DNA from: an uncultured Faecalibacterium sp.
GTDB taxonomy: Bacteria > Bacillota > Clostridia > Oscillospirales > Ruminococcaceae
Reading direction: 5' to 3'
Assembly (NCBI GenBank): GCA_934533135.1
Contig: CAKTBG010000002.1
Location: 1 to 64,000, forward strand
Length of the DNA: 64,000 nucleotides
Shown piece by piece: positions 7,059 through 15,372 of this stretch (positions within the stretch are counted from its first letter, which is position 1; every line of letters begins with the position of its first letter). The notes under the pieces are model-generated. The model was not told the DNA's origin and searched no databases. It saw nothing but the letters and a program-made list of their open reading frames with translations. The translations under genes and the position numbers were made by a program.

Positions 7059-7901
7059 TTACCCCTTGACTGCGCCAGCAACGACGCCCTCGATGATGTA
7101 CTTCTGGCAGGTCATGTAGAGGATGATGATGGGGATGATGGCGATGATGATGCAGGCCATCATGGGTGCCAGCTCCACACGGCCATAGCCGCCGCGGAAA
7201 TACTGGATGGCCATGGGGATGGTGCGGTATTTCTTGATATCCAGCACCAGCGTGGGCAGGAGGTAGTCGTTCCAGACCCACATGGTCTCCAGAATGGCGG
7301 TGGAGATCATGGTCGGCTTCAGGATGGGGAAGACGATCTTGAAGAAGATCTGGATGGGGTTGCAGCCGTCGATCATGGCGGCTTCCTCGATCTCGATGGG
7401 AACGCTCTTCATAAAGCCGGTGAACATGAACACCGCCAGACCTGCGCCGAAGCCCAGATAGATGATGCAGATGTTCCACGGGGTGTTCAGCTTGAGGGTG
7501 TCGGCGGTCTTGGACAGGGTGAACATGACCATCTGGAAGGGAACGACCATCGAAAAGACGATCAGCAGGTTCATAAACTTGCTCAGCTTATTGTTCACGC
7601 GGGTCAGATACCAGCCGGTCATGGAGCAGCACAGCAGGATCAGCGCAACGCTGGATACGGTGATCAGCAGGCTGTAGCCCAGACTGGACAGGAAGTTCAT
7701 CTTGAAGATGCCGTAAACGTAGTTGGACAGGCCTGCAAAGGTCTCTACGGTCGGCAGCTGGAAGACGGTGGCGGTGGTGAAGGTGCCCTCGACCTTCAGA
7801 CTGTTGAGAAGGATCAGGACGATGGGATAGATCCACACAAGGCAGAGCAGAGCCATGAGCACGATAAAGACGGTATCCCACGTTTTCTTCTGTTTGACCA
7901 T
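7059..7901 (-). CDS. Sugar ABC transporter permease (MalG-like)
   Basis: Inner-membrane permease of 280 aa with six predicted membrane segments. It has the cytoplasmic EAA loop (IEEAAMIDGCNPIQIFFKIV) that docks the ATPase. It belongs to the carbohydrate uptake-1 family. TAATG overlap: its ATG shares one base with the stop codon of the preceding permease, so the pair is translationally coupled. No ATP-binding gene is in this operon; Firmicutes often use a shared MsmX/MalK-type ATPase encoded elsewhere. With MalQ downstream, maltodextrin is the most likely cargo. Confidence 0.92.
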   Translation of the reverse strand: MVKQKKTWDTVFIVLMALLCLVWIYPIVLILLNSLKVEGTFTTATVFQLPTVETFAGLSNYVYGIFKMNFLSSLGYSLLITVSSVALILLCCSMTGWYLTRVNNKLSKFMNLLIVFSMVVPFQMVMFTLSKTADTLKLNTPWNICIIYLGFGAGLAVFMFTGFMKSVPIEIEEAAMIDGCNPIQIFFKIVFPILKPTMISTAILETMWVWNDYLLPTLVLDIKKYRTIPMAIQYFRGGYGRVELAPMMACIIIAIIPIIILYMTCQKYIIEGVVAGAVKG

Positions 7902-8752
7902 TACTGCTGCACCTCCTTGGAGCGGGTAAACTTGAGCTGGATCAGCGAGATGACGACCACGATCAGGAAGAAGACGACGGCCTTTGCCTGACCGATGCCC
8001 TTCCACTGGGCACCGGAGCGGCCGTAGAAGGTGTTGTAGATGTTCAGAGCCAGCATCTCGCTCATGTTGGCGGGCTCACCGGCGGTCAGAGCCACGTTCT
8101 GGTCGAACAGCTTGAAGCTGTTGGTCAGGGTCAGGAAGGTGCAGATGGTCACGCTGGGCATGACCATGGGGATCTTGATCTTGAACAGGATCTCACGGTC
8201 GTTTGCGCCGTCGATCTTGGCGGCTTCGATCAGGTCGCCGGGCACGCTCTGCAGGCCAGCGACGTAGATGATCATCATGTAGCCGATCTGCTGCCAGCAC
8301 ATCAGGATGACCAGACCGACAAAACCGGCCTTGGCGTCCAGAGCCAGCAGGGGCTTCTGCAGGTTGGCCAGCACGCCGTTCAGCAGGATCTGCCAGATGT
8401 AGCCCAGCAGGATGCCGCCGATCAGGTTGGGCATGAAGAACACGGTACGGAAGAGGTTGGTGCCGCGGATGCCGCGGGTCAGCACCAGCGCGATGGCAAA
8501 GGCGCAGACATTGATGAGGACGGTGGAGACCACGGTGAAGACCGCAGTAAAGCCAAACGCATGGAGGAAGGTCGAATCCTGAAAAACAGAGAAGTAGTTC
8601 TGGATGCCGACAAAGGTGGTCTTGCTGACGGTGGTAAACCGCTGGAAAGACAGGAAAATGCCCCAGATAAAGGGCCAGATGAAGCCGATGATGAACGCGA
8701 TCAGCGTGGGCAGCACGAACACCGGCCAATATTTGCTGATGGCTTTTTGCAT
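7901..8752 (-). CDS. Sugar ABC transporter permease (MalF-like)
   Basis: Inner-membrane permease of 283 aa with six predicted membrane segments. The EAA motif is LIEAAKIDGANDREILFKIK, and an AFAIALVLTRGIRGTNLFRT segment is typical of this family. It pairs with the downstream MalG-like subunit. AGGAGG lies 7 nt before the ATG. It is separated from the binding-protein gene by a strong hairpin at 8776-8806, which would let the binding protein be made in excess over the membrane subunits. Confidence 0.92.
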   Translation of the reverse strand: MQKAISKYWPVFVLPTLIAFIIGFIWPFIWGIFLSFQRFTTVSKTTFVGIQNYFSVFQDSTFLHAFGFTAVFTVVSTVLINVCAFAIALVLTRGIRGTNLFRTVFFMPNLIGGILLGYIWQILLNGVLANLQKPLLALDAKAGFVGLVILMCWQQIGYMMIIYVAGLQSVPGDLIEAAKIDGANDREILFKIKIPMVMPSVTICTFLTLTNSFKLFDQNVALTAGEPANMSEMLALNIYNTFYGRSGAQWKGIGQAKAVVFFLIVVVISLIQLKFTRSKEVQQ

Positions 8753-8775
8753 GATGTACCTCCTGACATAATAAA

Positions 8776-8806
8776 GGGAGGCGGGCGAACGATTCGCCCG
8801 CCTCCC
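8776..8806 (-). terminator. Intercistronic hairpin between binding protein and permeases
   Basis: GGGAGGCGGGCGAA and TTCGCCCGCCTCCC form a perfect 14-bp stem with a 3-nt loop and no strong U-run. It probably acts as a partial terminator or mRNA-stabilising hairpin 3' of the binding-protein cistron. Confidence 0.65.
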
Positions 8807-8838
8807 ATTTCATTCATTGGAATCGGCAAAGGTCAGGA

Positions 8839-10182
8839 TCAGCCGTTGGCCAGCTTATACTCCTTCGCCCAGCCATCGACGAAAGCGGTGACGACGTCAT
8901 CCCACTTGCCGGTGCCTGCTGCATAAGCGGTCAGGGCAGAGCCAACGCCGTTCTTCCACTCCTCAGAAGGCATGGTGGAGAAGCACCAGTCTACGCTGGT
9001 CTTGCCGTCGGCCACATAATCGTTTGCAATGGCGATCAGCGGGTTGGTGGAAGCCTTTGCCTTCTTGAAGGGGATGACAAAGCCCATGTCATCGGACATG
9101 GCAGAGGTGCCCTTGTCGGAAGTGACACACCAGTACAGGAAGTCCAGCGTAGCCTGAATATCCTCGTCCGAAGAGGTGTTGTTGACGCACCAGAAGTTCT
9201 CGGAACCGGTGCACAGACCCTGATTCTCCTCACCGTCAACGCCGATGTAGATGGGCAGCATCCCGAGGTTGTCGTCGCCCAGATCCTTCACGTCGCTGTA
9301 TGCCCAAGTGCCGTTCTGATAGAAGACGGCCTTCTTGCCGACGAACTCGGCCACAGCGTCGTTGCCGGTCTTGGAAGCCAGCAGCTTCGGGTCGCAGGTG
9401 GAGTCGGTGATGTACAGATCCCAGATCTGCTTGTAGTTGTCGAGGTAGGTGCCCTTGATGGCGTCGGTGGAGCCGATGCCGTCTGCCTTGTACTCATAGT
9501 AGATGGGCAGGTTGGCCAGATGGGTCTTGAAACGCCAGTCGGAAGAGCCGTCCATACCGGCGGAGGTGAAGGCACCGTCCACGCCCAGCTCGGACTTGCG
9601 GGCCTGAATGTCGTCGGCGACCTTCTTCAGATCGGCAAAGCCCTTGATGTCGTCCTGCGTGTAACCGGCGGCGGTCAGCAGCTCTTTGTTGTAGATGATG
9701 CCGTAGGTCTCAATGACGTAAGCGATGCTGGTAACGGCGTCGCCGTCCTTCAGAGCAAAGGTATCGCTGGTCAGCTCGCCGTACAGCGGGGTGCCGGACA
9801 GATCGTAGCAGTAGTCCTTCCAGTTGGCCAGACCGACGGGGCCGTTGACCTGGAACAGGGTGGGAGCCTCGCTCTTCTCCATCTCGCTCATCAGGGTGGT
9901 CTCATACTGGCCGGAAGCGGCGGTCACGACGGTCACAGGCACGCCGGTCTCCTCGGTGTAAGCCTTGGCCAGATCCTGCCAAGCCTGATCCTGCTCAGGC
10001 TTGAAGTTCAGGTAGTAGACCTTGCCGGCAGCGGCGGGAGCGGCAGAAGCGGCAGAGCTTGCTGCGGTCGAGGAAGCTGCCGTGGAGCTGCTGGAAGAGC
10101 CGCCGCAGGCAGCCAGACCCAGAGCAGCGGCAGAAACGCCAGCGGCCTTCAGGAAATTACGACGAGAGATCATCTTTTTCAT
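8839..10182 (-). CDS. Sugar ABC transporter substrate-binding lipoprotein
   Basis: Extracytoplasmic binding protein of 447 aa (solute-binding family 1). The signal sequence has a twin-arginine-like SRRNFLK motif (residues 6-12) and a lipobox ending at C26, followed by a Ser/Ala-rich linker. The body shows the usual oligosaccharide-binding pattern (EETGVPVTVVTA, FQVNGPVGLANWKDY, KKAVFYQNGTWAYSD). AAGGAG precedes the ATG. It lies 70 nt after LacI and heads the transport genes. It probably binds maltodextrins and delivers them to the two permeases. Confidence 0.92.
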   Translation of the reverse strand: MKKMISRRNFLKAAGVSAAALGLAACGGSSSSSTAASSTAASSAASAAPAAAGKVYYLNFKPEQDQAWQDLAKAYTEETGVPVTVVTAASGQYETTLMSEMEKSEAPTLFQVNGPVGLANWKDYCYDLSGTPLYGELTSDTFALKDGDAVTSIAYVIETYGIIYNKELLTAAGYTQDDIKGFADLKKVADDIQARKSELGVDGAFTSAGMDGSSDWRFKTHLANLPIYYEYKADGIGSTDAIKGTYLDNYKQIWDLYITDSTCDPKLLASKTGNDAVAEFVGKKAVFYQNGTWAYSDVKDLGDDNLGMLPIYIGVDGEENQGLCTGSENFWCVNNTSSDEDIQATLDFLYWCVTSDKGTSAMSDDMGFVIPFKKAKASTNPLIAIANDYVADGKTSVDWCFSTMPSEEWKNGVGSALTAYAAGTGKWDDVVTAFVDGWAKEYKLANG

Positions 10183-10252
10183 AATTGTTCTCCTTCTTCA
10201 TTATAAAAAGATTCGATTTTATTGCTGCCGTCCATGCAGACGGAAGTAAGAC

Positions 10253-11272
10253 TCAGAAATTGCCGCGGCAGGGGCGGACGCTTTCGCCCGGCTGCAGCTC
10301 GGGCTGCAGGGTCACGGTCTGCGCCGGTGCGCCGTGCTCGATCTGCCGCACCAGAAGCTCGACGCTCTGCAGCGCGATCTGTTCGCTCGGCTGGACGATG
10401 GTGGTGATCACGGGTACGCAATAGCGCGACATCGTGATGCCGTCAAAACCGATCACCGAGACATCCTCCGGCACCCGCAGCCCGGCACTGACCAGTGCGC
10501 GGATGGCACCCACAGCGATCACGTCGCTCATGGCGAACAGGGCGGTGAATTCGGCACGTTTGGCCAACAGGCCGTTCATGGCGTGATAGGCGGACTCGAA
10601 ATCGTAGTTGGACAGGCCGTAGAGCGTGTCGTCGAACCGGAGCCCGGCGTCCTCCATGGCGTCCTGTGCGCCGAGCCGCCGCATCCGGCTGGGGAAACTG
10701 GTGGCCGGGCCGCCCAGAACGGCGATCTTCTGATGCCCCTGTGCGATCAGGTGTGCAACGGCGGTGTGTGCCGCAGCCCGGTCATCGACGCCCACCATGG
10801 ACAGATTGGGGAAGTCCAGCTCGTCGGAGACCAGCGTCGCCAGTACCGAGGGCACGGTGATGTTGGCAAACCCTTTCTGGAAATTGGTGACGCTGCCGCC
10901 CAGAAAGATCATGCCTTTGGGCTTGATCTCCCGCAGGATCTTTTCGGCTGCGTCGATCTCGTTGGCGTTCTCGTCCAGATAGGAGACGATGCCGCTGTAC
11001 CCATACAGGGTCGCGGCCCGCTGCAGCTGAACCAGAAAATCCGAGAAGAAGAGGTTCCGGGTCCCTTTGACCACAAAGACCAGACTGCGCGACTGTTGGA
11101 TCTTGAGCTGGCGTGCGTTGGTGTTGGGAACGAACCCCGATTCCCGCATGATCTGCAGGATGTGCTCCTTGGTTTCGGGGCGGACGTCCGGCCGGTCGTT
11201 GATGACCCGGGAGATGGTGCTGACAGAACAGCCGCTGATGCGGGCGATATCCTTGATGGTCATGTTCGGCAT
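10253..11272 (-). CDS. LacI-family transcriptional regulator
   Basis: Repressor of 339 aa with an N-terminal helix-turn-helix and hinge (MTIKDIARISGCSVSTISRV) and a periplasmic-binding-protein-like effector domain (about 62-339; GVDDRAAAHTAVAHLIAQGH, VIGFDGITMSRYCVP). The start at MPNMTIKD is chosen because family members begin here; the ribosome site (GTGAAAGATG) is weak, and a second ATG follows three codons later. It is first in the maltodextrin operon and probably represses itself and the operon through the palindrome at 11315-11326. The inducer is presumably a maltodextrin. Confidence 0.88.
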   Translation of the reverse strand: MPNMTIKDIARISGCSVSTISRVINDRPDVRPETKEHILQIMRESGFVPNTNARQLKIQQSRSLVFVVKGTRNLFFSDFLVQLQRAATLYGYSGIVSYLDENANEIDAAEKILREIKPKGMIFLGGSVTNFQKGFANITVPSVLATLVSDELDFPNLSMVGVDDRAAAHTAVAHLIAQGHQKIAVLGGPATSFPSRMRRLGAQDAMEDAGLRFDDTLYGLSNYDFESAYHAMNGLLAKRAEFTALFAMSDVIAVGAIRALVSAGLRVPEDVSVIGFDGITMSRYCVPVITTIVQPSEQIALQSVELLVRQIEHGAPAQTVTLQPELQPGESVRPCRGNF

Positions 11273-11314
11273 TTTACATCTTTCACTTTCGGTCATATTA
11301 TCGGGAACGGTGTC

Positions 11315-11326
11315 GGGAACGTTTCC
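11315..11326 (-). promoter_or_regulatory. Candidate LacI operator
   Basis: GGGAACGTTTCC is a near-palindrome with the central CG of LacI-family operators. It lies 10 bp downstream of the -10 box, a place where a bound repressor would block initiation. Confidence 0.5.
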
Positions 11327-11335
11327 AGTGACTTT

Positions 11336-11364
11336 ATTATGGCATGATTTGCACAAAAAATCAA
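11336..11364 (-). promoter_or_regulatory. Promoter of lacI-type regulator and maltodextrin operon
   Basis: On the minus strand, TTGATT (11359-11364), a 17-bp spacer and CATAAT (11336-11341). Confidence 0.6.
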
Positions 11365-11552
11365 GAATGCGAAAACACTTTTGGCAGTATTACCCAAGGA
11401 GAGAAGCGGTCTTTGTGCAGATTGATTTGGCTTGAAAGCAAAATGCAGCAAAATTTCCGGGAATTCCCGGTACAAGTCAAATTTATCTGAAACAACCGTA
11501 CTTTTTTGTAACCAAATCACCAGTTGCTGCCAGAAAATGTACCGCAGCAGCA

Positions 11553-11600
11553 AGCAAAAATCCCGGCAGAACGCCGTCCGGAAACGGGTTTTGCCGGGAT
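11553..11600 (-). terminator. Intrinsic terminator of the large ABC transporter gene
   Basis: ATCCCGGCA (11560-11568) pairs with TGCCGGGAT (11592-11600). On the minus strand the stem is followed by TTTTTGCTTG. It stands beyond the repeat element that follows the transporter gene. The remaining sequence from 11365 to 11552 shows no gene I can support. Confidence 0.7.
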
Positions 11601-11621
11601 GGATGCAGGTTTCTTGGCTCC

Positions 11622-11726
11622 CACTTCGGGAAAGCTGGCTGCGAAGCAGCCTGAGAGGGCGTCAGCGGGCCTGCCCTCTCCGTCACAGCTTGCGCCGTGC
11701 CGCCTCTCCCGGAGGGAAAGGCAAGA
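11622..11726. repeat. Mosaic intergenic palindromic repeat (copy 2)
   Basis: It contains GGCTCCC-ACTTC-GGGAAAGC, GGCTGC-GAA-GCAGCC, CTGAGAGGGC, and GCCCTCTCCGTCACAGC, ending CTCTCCCGGAGGG. These are the same building blocks as at 4112, 34556 and 43934, in a shorter arrangement. It abuts the transporter's stop codon. Confidence 0.65.
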
Positions 11727-11731
11727 GCGGT

Positions 11732-14700
11732 TTACTCTGCCCGCAGAGCCTTGACCGGGTCGCACTTGGATGCACTCTTGGCCGGGATAAAGCCGCCCAG
11801 AATGGTCAGCACGGTCGCCAGCAGGATCAGCACCGCGGCGGCTCCGAGGGGGAGCACGGCGGTGACGCTGGCACTGCCGGAAACTTTGCGGATGAGCAGA
11901 TTGCCCGGGATCAGCAGGATCTCGCTGAGCACGATGCCCATCACGCCGGAGCACAGGCCGATGATGAAGGTCTCGGCGTTGAACACCTCCGAGATGTTCC
12001 GCTTGGAAGCACCGATGGCGCGGAGGATGCCGATCTCTTTGCGGCGTTCGAGGACGCTGATATAGGTGATGACGCCGATCATGATGGAGGAGACCACCAG
12101 CGAGATGGAGACGAAAGCCACCAGCATATTGCTGATCATATTGATGATCTCGGTCACGGAGGTCATCAGGGTGCCCACGAGGTCGGTGTAATGGATCACC
12201 TTTTCGTCGGAACCCTGTGCAGACATGGCGTCGTTGTAGGCATCCAGCTTTGCCACGACGCTGGCCTTGTGGTCAAAGTCGGTGGGGTAGATGCTGATCT
12301 GGCTGGGCGCGTCCAGATCGGCATAGCCGAAGCTCTGCAGGTTGCTGTCGTAGGTCGCGGTGGAAGAGAGCATGGAGGATTTCATCAGTTCGGTCAGGTC
12401 ATCCTCGCTCGTGTTGATCTGGATGGCGTTCTGGAAGGCGTTGGCGTCGATCTTGAGCGCGTTTTCCATCTGACTGCTGAGCTTGGAAATGTTTTCCGTG
12501 AGGGCGGACTGGATGCTGCTGCTCATCTGTGTCATCATCGTGCCCATGGCAGATTCCATGGCCGTGCGGAGCTGGGTCTGCAGGGCAGCGGTGATCTGGG
12601 AGGAATACTGCGCCATCACGGTCTGCATGGCCTGCTGCATCGCGGCCGAGAGCTGCGCGGTGAGGGCGTCGGTGTCCACCAGATCCTGCATGGAGTCGGC
12701 CATCAGCTGCTGGAACGCCTCGCTCTGGAGATAGGCGGAAAAGCTGATCTTGTCGAGGTTCAGGATGCCGTTGCCGATGACATAGTTTTTGTAGCCGTCA
12801 AAGACCTTTTTCAGCAGGCCTTCCAGCGCGTCGGAGGAGATGGAAAGGTCGAGTCCGGAGAAGGCCTCGCTCAGATCCAGTTCAGGCATTTCACCCAGAT
12901 CGCCGAGGGAGTCGAAGTTCAGATCAAAGCTGCCCGGATCCAGCACCGAGGACAGATCAAAGGAATCCCCGGTCAGGTCGAACGCACCGCTGAGGTCGAA
13001 ATTCAGTGCGCTGGCGTCGAACTGGAAGGCGTTCTGGAGCATATCGGTGTCGATGGTGAAGAGAGAAGCCAGATCAAAGGAGGAAAGGGCGTCGTCAGAG
13101 CCGAACGCCTCCCCGGTCAGGACATTGATGGAGGGGGTGGCCATCTGCGCTTGGACGATCTCGCTCTGCTTGGCCTGCGCGATGACGTGCTGGGTCAGGG
13201 AGGCGGGATAGGCGATGCCGGACGAAAGCATGGCGGCGGAGGACTCCGGGTCGGGCTGGACGATGCCCACCACAGTCAGGTCGGTGCTGTCGGCGACAAG
13301 GTCTTTCATATAAGCGGCGTCGTCGGTCTTGTTCTTCCAGACGTGGTAGGTGTCATCGTACACATAGCAGTCGGCGGCGTCCACCAACTTGAAGGTCAGG
13401 CCGAGAAAGTCGTCCACAGAATAGGTGTGAAAGTCGTCCGGAACGGTGATGTTCTGGTTCTGGGCGAACTGCTGGATCATCTTGTCCAGCTCGGCGTTGT
13501 CGCGCAGCCCCATGGCATAGAGGGCGTAGTCGGTCACGCTGCCGTCCGCCCCCAGAACCAGCACACACTCGTTGTAAGCCTCGGGCCAGCGGCCTGCTCT
13601 GACCTGATACTGGGAGTTGTACAGCTCGCTGCTGGCGGGCAGCTGGTAAAAGACGCTGGTGTTCATCATGGAGGACATCAGATCGTTGGTGGAGGTCGAA
13701 GAGCTGATGCCCAGTGCGGAAAGGGAAGAGTCCGGGTTGACCTGCCGGATGCTGCCGTCGGCATCCTCCCGGAAGATCTGGGGCGTTACATTATAAGAAT
13801 ACTCGATGGAGGTCGTGTCCTCGGCGATGGTGCAGCCGCTGCTTTCCAGATAGCTCTTGAAGGAGCGGAGATCGTTGGAGGTGATGCCCGAGACCATTTG
13901 CGTGACCAGCTGGCGCACGGGGATCATCTCGCCCGCTTCCGCGCTGTCCGTACGGACGGTGCTGCCGGAAGCAGAGGTGCCGGAACTGCCGGAGCTGCCG
14001 CTCAACAGAGAGGTGAGATCCATGCCGCTGCTCAGGATCTGCAAGGGATATTCGCTCAGGGTCGAACGCTCCATGTTGTCAATGTAGTCGTTGACGCCGG
14101 TGGACAGCGAGATGATGAGCGCGATGCCGATGATGCCGATGGATCCGGCAAAGGCGGTCAGCAGGGTGCGGGCCTTTTTGGTTTTCAGGTTGTTGAAGCT
14201 CAGAGCCATCGAGGTCAGCAGCGACATGGACGACCGCCCCATGTTTTTGTGGACAGCGGGTGCCAGTTGGGTCACGTCCGGCTGGTAAGGCTGGGTGTCG
14301 GAGAGGATCACGCCGTCTTTCAGCTGGACGATGCGGGTGGCGTACCGCTCGGCAAGCTCCGGGTTGTGGGTGACCATGACCACCAGACGGTCTTTGGCGA
14401 CCTCTTTCAGCAGCTCCATGACCTGAATGCTGGTGTCGCTGTCCAGTGCGCCGGTGGGCTCGTCCGCCAACAGGATGTCGGGGTTGTTGACCAGAGCGCG
14501 GGCGATGGCCACACGCTGCATCTGGCCGCCGGACATCTCGGTGGGGTGTTTGTGGAGCTGGTTGCCAAGGCCGACCTGCTGCAACGCTTCGGTGGCGCGG
14601 CGTTTCCGCTCGGCACCCGAGACGCCCGAGATGGTCAACGCCAGTTCCACATTGGCCAGCACGGTCTGGTGGGGGATCAGGTTGTAGCTCTGGAACACAA

Positions 14701-14959
14701 AGCCGATGGTGTGGTTGCGGTAGGAGTCCCAGTCGCGGTCGGAGTATTTCTTGGTGGAGATGCCGTTGATGATCAGGTCGCCGCTGTCGTACCGGTCAAG
14801 GCCGCCGATGATGTTCAGCAGCGTGGTCTTGCCGGAACCGCTGGGGCCGAGGATGGCGACAAACTCGTTGTCGCGCAGGTTGAGGCTGACCTTGTTCAGT
14901 GCGGTCTGGACAAGGTCGCCGGTTTTGTATTCCTTGTGGATTTCCTTGAGTTGAAGCAT
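11732..14959 (-). CDS. ABC transporter, ATPase fused to FtsX-type permease with very large extracellular domain
   Basis: Single polypeptide of 1075 aa. The N-terminal ATPase (1-225) has Walker A GPSGSGKT (38-45), signature MSGGQMQR (142-149) and Walker B ILLADEPT. One membrane helix follows (about 258-285, LLTAFAGSIGIIGIALIISL). Then come about 580 extracytoplasmic residues and three C-terminal FtsX helices (VISVLERRKEIGILRAIGAS-type coupling loop). The extracellular part includes a long Gln/Met/Ser coiled-coil-like region (TAQLSAAMQQAMQTVMAQY). MacB/LolE-like machines use such domains mechanically and usually carry shorter ones. Cargo is unknown; antimicrobial-peptide defence or envelope remodelling are possible. 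AAAGG lies 11 nt before the ATG. Confidence 0.88.
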   Translation of the reverse strand: MLQLKEIHKEYKTGDLVQTALNKVSLNLRDNEFVAILGPSGSGKTTLLNIIGGLDRYDSGDLIINGISTKKYSDRDWDSYRNHTIGFVFQSYNLIPHQTVLANVELALTISGVSGAERKRRATEALQQVGLGNQLHKHPTEMSGGQMQRVAIARALVNNPDILLADEPTGALDSDTSIQVMELLKEVAKDRLVVMVTHNPELAERYATRIVQLKDGVILSDTQPYQPDVTQLAPAVHKNMGRSSMSLLTSMALSFNNLKTKKARTLLTAFAGSIGIIGIALIISLSTGVNDYIDNMERSTLSEYPLQILSSGMDLTSLLSGSSGSSGTSASGSTVRTDSAEAGEMIPVRQLVTQMVSGITSNDLRSFKSYLESSGCTIAEDTTSIEYSYNVTPQIFREDADGSIRQVNPDSSLSALGISSSTSTNDLMSSMMNTSVFYQLPASSELYNSQYQVRAGRWPEAYNECVLVLGADGSVTDYALYAMGLRDNAELDKMIQQFAQNQNITVPDDFHTYSVDDFLGLTFKLVDAADCYVYDDTYHVWKNKTDDAAYMKDLVADSTDLTVVGIVQPDPESSAAMLSSGIAYPASLTQHVIAQAKQSEIVQAQMATPSINVLTGEAFGSDDALSSFDLASLFTIDTDMLQNAFQFDASALNFDLSGAFDLTGDSFDLSSVLDPGSFDLNFDSLGDLGEMPELDLSEAFSGLDLSISSDALEGLLKKVFDGYKNYVIGNGILNLDKISFSAYLQSEAFQQLMADSMQDLVDTDALTAQLSAAMQQAMQTVMAQYSSQITAALQTQLRTAMESAMGTMMTQMSSSIQSALTENISKLSSQMENALKIDANAFQNAIQINTSEDDLTELMKSSMLSSTATYDSNLQSFGYADLDAPSQISIYPTDFDHKASVVAKLDAYNDAMSAQGSDEKVIHYTDLVGTLMTSVTEIINMISNMLVAFVSISLVVSSIMIGVITYISVLERRKEIGILRAIGASKRNISEVFNAETFIIGLCSGVMGIVLSEILLIPGNLLIRKVSGSASVTAVLPLGAAAVLILLATVLTILGGFIPAKSASKCDPVKALRAE

Positions 14960-15000
14960 AGGCTCTGCCTTTCTGATCCGCGGGTTATCATAAAATATCC

Positions 15001-15029
15001 AGTGTAGTATATCAGACGAATGTGAACAA
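15001..15029 (-). promoter_or_regulatory. Promoter of the large ABC transporter gene
   Basis: On the minus strand, TTGTTC (15024-15029), 17 bp, TACACT (15001-15006), 42 bp before the start codon. Between here and 15230 I see nothing else. Confidence 0.5.
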
Positions 15030-15234
15030 ACCATGGCGTTTTAGGGCCTTTTCCAGAAAGATCCGCTCCGGACCGCCGCCGCTTCTCCGCGTGGAAAACG
15101 CAGGGAAAGGACGTTTTGCCGCTTGCTTTTTGGCCGCAGCAATGGTATCCTAATCACACAGGCATCCGCGGTGCAGCGGCACAGGCGATCCGCGGGGGCA
15201 GACCAAGGCGGCAGTGTACCCGCCTGCGACACTT

Positions 15235-15241
15235 TTCGACA
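15235..15241 (-). promoter_or_regulatory. 0A-box match upstream of the Spo0A-like gene
   Basis: The minus strand reads TGTCGAA, the core bound by Spo0A in spore formers, 11 bp upstream of the -35 box of the Spo0A-like gene. A 7-mer occurs by chance several times in 64 kb, so only its position makes it suggestive. Confidence 0.35.
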
Positions 15242-15252
15242 CAACTTTTCGG

Positions 15253-15281
15253 TTGAATCTTTCCCGCTGACTTTATAAAAT
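15253..15281 (+). promoter_or_regulatory. Promoter of the Spo0A-like/kinase-like pair
   Basis: TTGAAT (15253-15258), 17 bp, TAAAAT (15276-15281). An exact 18-bp palindrome, AACTTAATTTATTAAGTT, follows at 15313-15330 and may be an operator. Confidence 0.55.
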
Positions 15282-15312
15282 AGAAGCAAAAAATAAGGGA
15301 ACAGACGTCGGA

Positions 15313-15330
15313 AACTTAATTTATTAAGTT
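15313..15330. promoter_or_regulatory. Perfect 18-bp AT-rich palindrome, candidate operator
   Basis: AACTTAAT-TT-ATTAAGTT lies between the promoter and the GTG start of the Spo0A-like gene. It lacks a U-run, so a protein-binding site is likelier than a terminator. The bound factor is unknown. Confidence 0.4.
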
Positions 15331-15372
15331 GATAAACGATAACAACGAAAAGAAAACGGGGAGGGAGCGCGG

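Noticed and set aside
11273..11356. N-terminal extension of the LacI regulator
   Set aside because: It would include the operator and promoter region; family members start at the HTH, as in the chosen start.
11432..15007. Long plus-strand frame opposite the ABC transporter
   Set aside because: Gly/His/Asp-rich shadow translation of a gene with clear Walker and FtsX motifs on the other strand.
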